Of a DNA stretch of 7,469 nt, positions 1 to 7,300 are shown piece after piece. Both the position numbers and the translations under genes were made by a program. Source of the stretch: UBA2329 sp964577215. Its GTDB lineage: Bacteria; Bacteroidota; Bacteroidia; Chitinophagales; Saprospiraceae. Under the pieces are notes generated by a model that saw only the letters and a program-made list of their open reading frames with translations, had not been told where the DNA came from and searched no databases. The DNA lies in contig CAZNYK010000164.1 in NCBI GenBank assembly GCA_964577215.1, forward strand, positions 1 through 7,469, written 5' to 3'. Each line of letters begins with the position of its first letter. Positions within the stretch are counted from its first letter, which is position 1.

Positions 1-66
1 CGATTTTCACACACAACGACCCATTTGGCGGCTTTCGGCGTTTATAGGGAAAACCGAATAAAACCA

Positions 67-771
67 ATGAATGAATCCTCCGTAAAACCCGTCCTTTTGC
101 TCCACGGGGCGCTGGGCTGCGCCGCTGATTTTGCTCCCCTGCAAGCTGCACTGAATGGAAAATTGCCCTCTGTGGCCATTGACTTCCCCGGCCACGGGCT
201 GCTGGCTGCCTCTGCGCCCGAAAGGTTCTCCATTGAAGAGTTTTCCGAAACGGTGAACCGCTACGCCTCCGGCGAGAAGAAACTCCATATCTTCGGGTAC
301 AGCATGGGCGGCTACGTGGCCTTGTATTTTGCATCCCTCTTTCCCGAAAAAGTAGGCAAGGTTTTTACGCTGGGCACCAAGATGGACTGGTCGCCCGAAA
401 CTGGCGCCAGGGAGGCGGGCAGGCTCAACCCGGGAAAAATCGCGGAAAAAGTACCGCTGTTCGCAGCGGCGCTGGCACAGAAACACGGGGTAAATCACTG
501 GGAGAAGAATGTGTTGCGCACGGCTCAGATGCTGCGGTCACTGGGCGAAGCGCCGCTATTGAATGAAGACGCCCTGGGGCGGATCCAGGCAAAAGTTTGC
601 ATTGCGCGGGGAAGCATGGACAACATGGTGTCGGAAGAAGAATGCAGGCGGTCTGCGGAGCTGATTCCCCAGGCAGATTATGTATGCCTTGAGAATCAGC
701 CTCATCCGTTTGACCGTTGCGACCCTGAGGTACTGGCCGATCAATTGACCGGTTTTTTCGGGGCCGATTGA
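67..771 (+). CDS. alpha/beta-hydrolase fold protein
   Basis: A soluble 234-residue protein of the alpha/beta-hydrolase superfamily; the substrate cannot be read from sequence. The fold's signatures are in order: the oxyanion-hole LLLHGALG (residues 10-17), DFPGHG (39-44), the nucleophile elbow GYSMGG (77-82, Ser79), an acid-loop Asp185 in RGSMDNMV, and the catalytic-type His213 in QPHPFD. The triad therefore looks complete, so an active esterase, thioesterase or lyase-type enzyme is likely. The compact size and GYSMGG elbow recall MenH-like and other small hydrolases, but no menaquinone genes are adjacent and I do not assign that role. I chose ATG 67, preceded by AAAACCA. An in-frame TTG at 25 would add 14 residues that do not look like this family. 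The stop lies 2 bases from the stop of the convergent Crp/Fnr gene. No signal peptide is visible, so a cytoplasmic location is expected. Confidence 0.9.
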   Translation: MNESSVKPVLLLHGALGCAADFAPLQAALNGKLPSVAIDFPGHGLLAASAPERFSIEEFSETVNRYASGEKKLHIFGYSMGGYVALYFASLFPEKVGKVFTLGTKMDWSPETGAREAGRLNPGKIAEKVPLFAAALAQKHGVNHWEKNVLRTAQMLRSLGEAPLLNEDALGRIQAKVCIARGSMDNMVSEEECRRSAELIPQADYVCLENQPHPFDRCDPEVLADQLTGFFGAD

Positions 772-773
772 GT

Positions 774-1454
774 TCAGGACAACCGCGCCAGGTCGCGCAC
801 TAATATTTTGCCCCGGTTGAAGTAGATCAGGTCTGACTTTTTCAACTCGTTGAGCACCAGGGTGACAGTCTGCCGGGAGGTGCAGGTGATGTTGGCAATG
901 TCCTGGTGGGTGAGCGAGTGTTTGAGCAACATCTCAAATCCGACTTTGCGGCCCTGGCCGGCAATGGATTCCTTGATGAACTCGATGATGCGGGTGCGGG
1001 CGTCTTTGAAAAGAAGGGATTCTAAACGATTTTCCGTTTGTATAAGTTGATTTCCGAAAAGTTGCATGACTTTGTTGCACAGGTCGAAATTGCGGCGCAT
1101 CATCATCCGGAAGTCGTCCACCCGGATAGAATAGATCTGCACTTCTTCTTTGAGGGCCTGTGCGAAATCCTGGCGTTCCGATTCTCCGATCAGCCCGCGC
1201 TCGCCAAACATGGCATTGGGATGGAGCAGGGCTTTGATGACCTCCTTGCCGTCCACAGAATGGGTGGAAATTTTCACCACGCCTTTTGCCAGGAAATAAA
1301 GGCGGTCGGATTTATCGCCGGGTTTAAAGATAATAGCGTAACGGCCTTTGGATACCGGCTCCATCATGCCGGCCAACTGTTCTTCCTCTGCCGAGGAGAG
1401 TTCTTTGAACAAAGGTATTTGGCGCAGGTAAGAAATTTTGGCATCCATGGTCAT
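774..1454 (-). CDS. Crp/Fnr-family transcriptional regulator
   Basis: A 226-residue DNA-binding regulator with the two-domain Crp/Fnr layout. An N-terminal cyclic-nucleotide-binding-like beta-barrel (about 13-115) contains GDKSDRLYFLAKGVVKI and the cassette FGERGLIG (83-90). A long dimerisation helix follows (about 115-145). A C-terminal winged helix-turn-helix (about 150-226) has SLTHQDIANITCTSRQTV and the wing YFNRGKILV. The Arg-Ser pair that contacts cAMP in E. coli CRP is not in the expected place: the segment reads ESERQDFAQA. Only two cysteines are present (126, 191), so an FNR-type iron-sulfur cluster is not expected. The effector is unknown. ATG 1454 is used; ATG 1448, two codons later, is an alternative. 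The gene lies 103 bases downstream of the coiled-coil gene on the same strand and may be co-transcribed or have its own promoter. Confidence 0.93.
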   Translation of the reverse strand: MTMDAKISYLRQIPLFKELSSAEEEQLAGMMEPVSKGRYAIIFKPGDKSDRLYFLAKGVVKISTHSVDGKEVIKALLHPNAMFGERGLIGESERQDFAQALKEEVQIYSIRVDDFRMMMRRNFDLCNKVMQLFGNQLIQTENRLESLLFKDARTRIIEFIKESIAGQGRKVGFEMLLKHSLTHQDIANITCTSRQTVTLVLNELKKSDLIYFNRGKILVRDLARLS

Positions 1455-1557
1455 AGCTTGAGATTTTGGATTCGCAGATAGTCCGGACCTTCAATGGCCC
1501 GTACGTTCTGCAAAGACACCGCAATCTTCTCTACCCCCTATGCGCCGGAAAAATTTT

Positions 1558-2013
1558 TTACCGGGAAGACTTTTCCATTTTGTTCATGAGCAACTCGGTA
1601 GCATCCATGAGCGTGCGCCAGTCTTTTTTGATCTGCTCCTCCTGGGCTTTGGCGGCGGCATTTTTGCCGGTGGAGTTGAGTCGCTCCATTTCGTCGATCT
1701 GGCGATCGAGTTCGCGGCGGCGGCGCTCCAGGTCTTCCAGTTCCTTGATGGCGCCGGCATCATTGTTTTCCCCTGCCCGGGTGCGCAGGGAACTCAGCAG
1801 CCCTCCCACTTTATCCACGGCTTCGTCGTATTTGCCCTCGTCAAATTTTTGCTTCTCCGAGCGCAACAGGTTCCAGGTAGCTTTACCCAGGTCGCGCACT
1901 TCGGAGAATATCTCCTTGGAGGTTTCCTTCTCCTCCGGCGTGCCGAAGAAGTAGTTGTAAACAAGCACCCCTACTACCAGCAGGGCGAGCAATTTGAGCA
2001 GGTTCTTTATCAT
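1558..2013 (-). CDS. membrane-anchored coiled-coil protein, unknown function
   Basis: A 151-residue protein I do not recognise as a named family. Residues 4-22 form one hydrophobic segment after a short basic start (MIKNLLKLLALLVVGVLVYNYFF), most likely an uncleaved N-terminal membrane anchor. The rest is highly charged and helical. Residues about 86-112 are rich in Glu, Arg and Leu (IKELEDLERRRRELDRQIDEMERL) and look like a coiled coil; a second amphipathic helix covers about 120-148. There are no cysteines and no catalytic motif. The start is 12 bases downstream of the pdhA stop on the same strand, so the two are probably one transcript. The reading frame is intact and its codon use resembles its neighbours, which supports a real gene over the opposing plus-strand frame. 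A scaffold or envelope-associated role is possible but is inference only. Confidence 0.82.
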   Translation of the reverse strand: MIKNLLKLLALLVVGVLVYNYFFGTPEEKETSKEIFSEVRDLGKATWNLLRSEKQKFDEGKYDEAVDKVGGLLSSLRTRAGENNDAGAIKELEDLERRRRELDRQIDEMERLNSTGKNAAAKAQEEQIKKDWRTLMDATELLMNKMEKSSR

Positions 2014-2025
2014 GACTGAGAATTT

Positions 2026-3045
2026 TTAATCCCTGATAAACGGATAATCCGCCTGCACGTAGTTGTCTTCGTACAAAGCTGAGCCGTCGGGATAGGGAGA
2101 CGCTTCGGCAAAACGCACGCTGTCTTCTACCTCCTCTTTGACCTTGTCGCGGATGGCCTGTATCTCTGCTTCGGTGGCAATGCCTTTTTCCAGCAAGGCG
2201 CTCTCGATGCGTTTTATCGGGTCGCGTTCTTTGTAGGCCTCCACTTCTTCCTTGGTGCGGTATTTGGCCGGGTCGGACACGGAGTGGCCTTTATAGCGGT
2301 AGGTGCGCACTTCGAGGAAGTACGGCCCATTGCCGGCGCGGATGTACTCGGCGGCGCGGCTGACAGCCTCATGCACGGCGGCGGGGTCCATGCCGTCCAC
2401 CGGTTCGCTGGGTATGTCGTACGATGCGCCGAGTTTATAAAGCTCCACCACGTTGCTGGTGCGGCTCACCGAAGTGCCCATGGCGTAGCCGTTGTTCTCC
2501 ACGATGTAGAGCACGGGCAGTTTCCAGGCCATAGCCATGTTGAAGGACTCGTGGAGCGCGCCTTGCCGGGCGGCGCCGTCGCCGAACATGGTAACGCAAA
2601 GGTTGTCGGTGCCTTTGTATTTTTCAGCAAATGCGATACCGGTGCCGATGGGTATCTGCGCGCCCACAATGCCGTTGCCGCCGAAGTAGCGGCGCTCCGC
2701 GGAGAAAAAGTGCATGGAGCCGCCCTTTCCTTTGACGATGCCGGTTTCCTTGCCGAAAAGTTCGGCCATGGCTTCGCGCGCCGTGACGCCCCGGCCCAGA
2801 GCTGTGCCGTGCTGGCGGTAAGCCGTCACGATGCAATCCTCCCGGCGAATGGCGGATTCCATGCCTGCCGCCACGGCTTCCTGGCCGATATACACGTGAC
2901 AAAAGCCCCGGATTTTCTGCTGGCCGTACATCACCAAAGCCCGTTCTTCGAAGCGCCGGATGCGCAGCATGAGTTCGTACCAGTACATATAGCGGTCTTT
3001 GGGATGATCCATACCGCCTGCGGATTTTTTCTTTTTGGCTACCAT
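2026..3045 (-). CDS. pdhA: pyruvate dehydrogenase E1 component, alpha subunit
   Basis: The 339-residue alpha subunit of the thiamine-diphosphate-dependent E1 enzyme, which decarboxylates pyruvate and passes the acetyl group to lipoyl-E2 in the cytoplasmic pyruvate dehydrogenase complex. The thiamine-diphosphate/Mg motif GDG...NN is present (155-157, 184-185). The family blocks GFCHVYIGQEAVAAGM (47-62), RQHG (77-80), FGGNGIVGAQIPIGTGIAFA (121-140) and the loop YRYKGHSVSDP (249-259, His254) match pyruvate-type E1 alpha better than branched-chain or acetoin enzymes. The N terminus carries a lysine-rich stretch (KKKKS, 4-8). Length is normal for two-subunit (alpha2beta2) E1. The beta subunit is not in this window: the next gene is the coiled-coil protein, so E1 beta must be encoded elsewhere. 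The start ATG at 3045 has no Shine-Dalgarno site. A candidate -7 box lies about 42 bases upstream. Confidence 0.96.
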   Translation of the reverse strand: MVAKKKKSAGGMDHPKDRYMYWYELMLRIRRFEERALVMYGQQKIRGFCHVYIGQEAVAAGMESAIRREDCIVTAYRQHGTALGRGVTAREAMAELFGKETGIVKGKGGSMHFFSAERRYFGGNGIVGAQIPIGTGIAFAEKYKGTDNLCVTMFGDGAARQGALHESFNMAMAWKLPVLYIVENNGYAMGTSVSRTSNVVELYKLGASYDIPSEPVDGMDPAAVHEAVSRAAEYIRAGNGPYFLEVRTYRYKGHSVSDPAKYRTKEEVEAYKERDPIKRIESALLEKGIATEAEIQAIRDKVKEEVEDSVRFAEASPYPDGSALYEDNYVQADYPFIRD

Positions 3046-3086
3046 AATTATCGTTGAGTCAATTCAGGTGATTCGGAATTCGGGGG

Positions 3087-3094
3087 CAAAAATA
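3087..3094 (-). promoter_or_regulatory. candidate -7 promoter box for pdhA
   Basis: Read on the minus strand the octamer is TATTTTTG, a full match to the Bacteroidota -7 consensus TAnnTTTG. It would place the start of transcription near 3080 and leave a leader of about 35 bases before the pdhA ATG. No TTG is present at the expected upstream distance, and the region is A/T-rich, so a chance match is quite possible. A small interrupted palindrome TTGAGTCAA (3054-3062) lies in the predicted leader. Confidence 0.45.
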
Positions 3095-3113
3095 GCAATT
3101 TTTTATTTTCCCC

Positions 3114-3143
3114 TTGCCGGTATCGAATCTCTCCTTAACTTTG
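3114..3143 (+). promoter_or_regulatory. Bacteroidota-type promoter of fbp
   Basis: The -7 box TAACTTTG (3136-3143) matches TAnnTTTG exactly. A TTG (3114-3116) sits 19 bases upstream, the usual position of the -33 element. Transcription should begin a few bases after 3143, giving a leader of about 60 bases before ATG 3211. This argues against the in-frame TTG codon at 3145, which directly follows the -7 box and so would lie at or before the transcription start. The same octamer precedes the large exoprotein gene. Confidence 0.75.
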
Positions 3144-3160
3144 GTTGCGTGAAATTCCGG

Positions 3161-3182
3161 TTTCGCGTGATGATCTGCGAAA
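3161..3182 (+). other. small hairpin in the fbp leader
   Basis: TTTCGC (3161-3166) can pair with GCGAAA (3177-3182) around a 10-base loop, within the predicted untranslated leader of fbp. The stem is only 6 bp, so it may be chance. It matches no riboswitch or terminator I recognise. Confidence 0.25.
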
Positions 3183-3210
3183 AGAATTTTGCGCTCTAAC
3201 CAAACCAAAT

Positions 3211-4245
3211 ATGAACCGAATCGTAACACTGGATGAGTTCATCATCCGCCGCCAAATGGACTTCCCCTTTGCATCGGGCGAACTCACCGGCCTGCTGCGC
3301 GACATCGGGGTGGCCGCCAAGATCGTCAACAGGGAAGTCAACAAGGCCGGCTTAGTCAACATTCTCGGCGTAGCCGGCAGTGAAAACGCCTCAGGGGAAA
3401 CAGTGCAGAAATTGGACTTGTACGCCAACGACAAACTCATCGAATGCCTCAAAAACAGCGGGGAGTGCTGCGGCGTGGCCTCCGAAGAATTCGAGGACTT
3501 TATTCCCATTCCGGGCATTAGTTCCAAAACCTCCAAATATGTGGTCGTATTCGACCCTTTGGACGGCTCCTCGAACATCGATGTGAATGTTTCTGTGGGC
3601 ACCATCTTCGGCATTTACCGCAGGGTAAGCGATCCCGACGGCCCATGCAACCTGGAGGATTTCCTGCAATCGGGCACCAACTTAGTGGCGGCAGGCTACG
3701 TGCTGTACGGCACCTCTACGCTTTTGGTCTATACCACCGGGCGGGGGGTCAACGGATTTACGCTCGACCCTACCATTGGTGAGTTTTGCCTCTCGCACAC
3801 GGATATACAAATACCCGCACGAGGCAATTTCTACTCCGTAAACCAGGGTTACTATCTCAAATTCGACTTAGAGATGCGCCGCTATATCGACCACTGCTCG
3901 GATATGAACCTGCAATTGCGCTACATAGGCTCCATGGTGAGCGACGTGCATCGCATTCTTTTCCAGGGCGGCATTTTCCTCTATCCCAATACCCGCAAAT
4001 ACCCACAGGGCAAACTGCGCCTGGTATATGAATGCAATCCTTTGTCTTTCATTGTGGAGCAGGCCGGAGGCAAGGCCATCACCACGCAGTTGGAGCGCAT
4101 CCTCGAATTGCCGGTAAAACACCTGCACGAGCGCGTGACCATTGCCATCGGCTCCCCGGATATGGTGGATGAGATGAAAGAATTTGTGGAGCGGTACAGC
4201 GCAGCGCCCACCTTCAAACATGCGGAATCCCAGAGCGGGGTGTAG
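3211..4245 (+). CDS. fbp: fructose-1,6-bisphosphatase class I
   Basis: A 344-residue cytoplasmic enzyme that hydrolyses fructose 1,6-bisphosphate to fructose 6-phosphate, the committed step of gluconeogenesis. The metal/active-site block DPLDGSSNID (115-124) is intact, as are the acidic pair in SEE (Glu92, Glu93), Asp118, and Glu274 in LVYECNPLSFIVEQAGG (271-287). By alignment from memory with the mammalian enzyme, GELT (23-26) and Lys109-Tyr110 occupy the AMP-binding positions, so allosteric inhibition by AMP is plausible. Length is typical of the class I family. I chose ATG 3211, preceded by AACCAAACCAAAT. Upstream in-frame codons back to TTG 3145 run into the promoter and are rejected. The gene is divergent from pdhA and ends 82 bases before the large exoprotein gene, which has its own promoter, so it is probably monocistronic. 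No clear terminator hairpin follows it. Confidence 0.97.
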   Translation: MNRIVTLDEFIIRRQMDFPFASGELTGLLRDIGVAAKIVNREVNKAGLVNILGVAGSENASGETVQKLDLYANDKLIECLKNSGECCGVASEEFEDFIPIPGISSKTSKYVVVFDPLDGSSNIDVNVSVGTIFGIYRRVSDPDGPCNLEDFLQSGTNLVAAGYVLYGTSTLLVYTTGRGVNGFTLDPTIGEFCLSHTDIQIPARGNFYSVNQGYYLKFDLEMRRYIDHCSDMNLQLRYIGSMVSDVHRILFQGGIFLYPNTRKYPQGKLRLVYECNPLSFIVEQAGGKAITTQLERILELPVKHLHERVTIAIGSPDMVDEMKEFVERYSAAPTFKHAESQSGV

Positions 4246-4273
4246 CGGATTCAAGGCCCGGAAATGCGCTGCG

Positions 4274-4318
4274 GATTTGGAAATTTCAAATAATGTTTAA
4301 CTTTGGTCTTTCCAAATC
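4274..4318. repeat. 10-bp perfect inverted repeat bracketing a promoter
   Basis: GATTTGGAAA (4274-4283) is the exact reverse complement of TTTCCAAATC (4309-4318), with 25 bases between the arms. With a one-base bulge the match extends by a further GCG/CGC outside. The left arm contains the TTTG of the -33 element, the spacer contains the -7 box, and the right arm falls at the predicted transcription start. A shorter palindrome GAAATTTC (4280-4287) overlaps the left arm. It could be a paired operator, a leader hairpin or, less likely, an invertible segment. Confidence 0.7.
4276..4305 (+). promoter_or_regulatory. Bacteroidota-type promoter of the large exoprotein gene
   Basis: TTTG (4276-4279) and TAACTTTG (4298-4305) form a complete -33/-7 pair with an 18-base spacer. 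The -7 octamer is identical to that of the fbp promoter. The predicted start of transcription is near 4310, leaving a leader of only about 16-18 bases before ATG 4328. Confidence 0.78.
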
Positions 4319-4327
4319 GCATAACCA

Positions 4328-7300
4328 ATGAAGTTTTCCCTACTGTTCTTTATTTTGTTTGCCTTTTCGGGCTTGGTCATCGCCCAGGCGCCGGTCAATG
4401 ACAATTGCAGCGGATTGATTGATCTGGGCGTTGCTCCGACCTGCCCGACCACCATTTTTACGAATGTAAATGCCACGGCTTCTGATATCGGATTCGGCAA
4501 CAACCCGTCCTGTTTCAACGGCGGATCGGCTCAGCGCGATGTATGGTTTGCCTTTACCGTCAGTGATACCATTGTGGACTATTCCATCAGTGTCACCGGG
4601 AACGGCAACGGCCCCAACGGCATACCCATCACCAACCCCCAGATAGCCGTATATCGCGGCGATTGCTCTTTCGACAACCTGGCTGAAATATCCTGTATCT
4701 CATCCCCCAACGGCAGCAACCAGGTAGTGCTCGATATCCTGGGCCTGACGCCGGGGGTTACCTACTTCCTTCGCATCAACGATTACTCTGCTACTGCTTC
4801 CCCTAATTGGGGCGACTTCGCCGTATGCATTACCGAGTTCGTCCCTGCATTCAACATGGGCGATGCCCCGGGTACCACGTCTTGCTTCGGTACGCTATAC
4901 GATTCAGGCGGCCCTGCGGGTAACTATCAAAACGGCGAAAACCTGACTTTCACCATCTGCCCTGCGGATTTTCACCAATGTATCGAAATTGCCGTGCAGG
5001 ACTTCAATATCGAAAACAACGACGACAGGCTCAATATTTTCAACGGCAATTCCACATCCGCTCCGCTAATCGGTTTTATCTCAGGGGTGAACCCGTCCAC
5101 CCAGCCTTTCCTGATACAGGCAGCCACTGGCGGATGCGTCACCCTTCAGTTCGTTTCTGACGCTTTTGTCAGCAGCAGCGGCTTCGAACTGACCTGGTCC
5201 TGCTCCCCGCTTGCCTGCAGCGGCTCTTCATTCGACAATCCTGTGGTCATTAACAATGTGCCTTTCACCCAGAGCGGCGCCACTACCTGCGACGACGCTT
5301 CCAATTTAAATGCATCGCCCTGCGGCAATGACGCGTTCCTCAACGGTCCTGAGGTAGTATATGCGTTCAACTCGCCGGGCGGCATCTGTGTGGGCATACA
5401 GATCACCGGAGCGCTTCCCGGCACGGGCGTTTTGGTGCTCAATGGCCCGCCCGGCGACCCCGCTACCATATGCGTGGCCAGCAATGCCAACGGCACCATC
5501 AATTCTGCCGATCTGCGCACTCCCGGCACCTACTACATAGTGGTAGCCAATCGCAACGGCTGTACGCCATATAATATATCCATTACGCCCACCGAATGCG
5601 AGTTGCCGGCAGGCTTGGTCAACGCGCTGTGCAACCCGCTCAACGGCTGTATAGACGACGGAGGCGTGCCCTCCGTGTTTCAGTTCCAGGACGGCTTCCA
5701 GGATATTGACCTGATTCAAGGCGTCAATCAAGGCTGTTGGCTGGGTGTAGGTGCTGAAGCAGACTTTTATTGGTTTACCATACAAGCGCAAAGTGACGGC
5801 CCCTTCGGCTTTATCCTCGCCGGAGCAGGTCCGCCTTCCGACATCGATTTCAGCGTGTGGGGCCCTTTCTCCCAGGAGCAAGTGTGCAATACCCCCGGCA
5901 TAGTGATCAATACGGTTTCCAACTCGCAACCCATCCGTTCATCCTGGACGGGCGGCAGCCAACCCACCGGCATGGCTGATATACACCCGGTGAGCGGCAT
6001 CGCCGTAACCGACGACTACGACTGCGGAAGCCCTGCTACGCCCGGCGCCGGAGGCGATCGCTTTGTACGCACCATTCCAGCCATCGAGGGGCAGGTATTT
6101 GTGGTATTGGTCAATGACTTCGGCAACCAGATCGGGTCGGAAGGCATTTCGGTGGACTGGTCTCCTTCAGAGCCCGAAGTGCTCGCGCCTCTTCCCCCCG
6201 TAATTACAGGAGGGGATACCACCATCTGCATAGGCCAATCCGCCCAATTGTCCGTTATCACTGGTATTGGGAATGTCTCCTGGGTGGACCCCAACGGCAC
6301 GCTTTCCTGTACCAATTGCCCCAACCCGATCGCAACACCGACTGAAACTACTACCTACACAGCGCTAATCGACGCCGTTTGTTACGATGAAGCCATACCG
6401 GTCAGGGTGGTCGTATTTGATGTAGATGCCGGACCCGATCTCACCGTGTGCCGGGGAGAACAGATCCAGATCGTTTCAGGTACCAACTACGACAATGCCA
6501 CCTACCAGTGGACAGCCCCGGCAGGCGTAACCCTGAGCTGTACCGATTGCCCGGATCCCTTGGTTCAAGGCTCGGAAGCAGGAACTTTCACCATTACCGT
6601 GCAGTTGATCACGCCTGATTGCATACTGGAAGACAACATGAATCTGGAAGTCCTGCCCCAGCCGGCCCCCCAGTTCAGCATCAGCGACGACCTCGAAATC
6701 TGCACCGGCGATACGGTCAATATAGGCGGTACGGCAACTCCCGGCGTTTCCTATAGTTGGAGCTCCATACCGGGAGGTTTTGCCTCCGGCGCTTCCGACC
6801 CTTCCGTCAGCCCGGTACAGACTACCACTTACTTCCTTTCGGCTACCAATGCCGATTGCCCCCTCACTTCTTTTGACAGCGTAAAAGTGACCGTATTCTT
6901 AAGCCCTGAATTGGTTGTAGCCGGTGATACGGCCGTATGCCAGGGCGCGGGTATCATCCTGGGTGCAACCAATGTATCTCCTGATGTCATGTATGAATGG
7001 ACAGGCCCGGACCTAATCACAGACCCCGCCGATCCCAACACCTCTGCATTTCCTGAGACAGCGGGCACTTATACCCTCAGAGCCGTGAGGGGCGCCTGCG
7101 ATGTGGAAAGCTCCTTCGAGGTGACCATCACGCCGATCGACATTCAACTCCTCAATCCGGATACGGTTCGCATTTGCCAGGGCGAGGTGGTCAACCTGCA
7201 AGTCAATACTGTTCCTGCCAATGTGGAAGCCGTTTGGGCGCCCTCGCTTTGGCTATCCAATAATGTAGGCAACAATATACAAGCCACCCCGCTAACCACC

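Noticed and set aside
25..66. TTG start at 25 for the hydrolase, with a possible promoter TTTG (24-27) and TATAGG (43-48)
   Set aside because: The ATG at 67 fits the family start. The upstream boxes do not match TAnnTTTG and have poor spacing, so I claim neither.
1455..1557. Promoter for the Crp/Fnr gene (minus-strand TGTCTTTG)
   Set aside because: It has one mismatch to TAnnTTTG at a key base and no TTG at the expected distance.
1540..2019. Plus-strand frames opposite the coiled-coil gene
   Set aside because: The products are low-complexity Ser/Arg- or Phe-rich. The minus-strand frame has a coherent membrane anchor and helices and sits 12 bases after pdhA.
2284..3057. 257-codon plus-strand frame opposite pdhA
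   Set aside because: It is antisense to a well-conserved enzyme gene; its His/Ala/Val-rich product is the usual mirror of a GC-rich coding strand.
3145..3210. N-terminal extension of fbp from TTG 3145
   Set aside because: It abuts the -7 promoter box and would lie at or before the transcription start; ATG 3211 gives a normal-length enzyme.
4284..4308. Invertible (phase-variable) promoter
   Set aside because: Not adopted as the main reading: the 25-base spacer is far shorter than known invertible promoters and no recombinase gene is in the window. It is kept only as a testable alternative in the findings.
5306..5929. 207-codon open frame on the minus strand inside the large exoprotein
   Set aside because: It is fully covered by the plus-strand frame, which has a signal peptide and recognisable domains. 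The minus frame has no family resemblance and is explained by codon composition.
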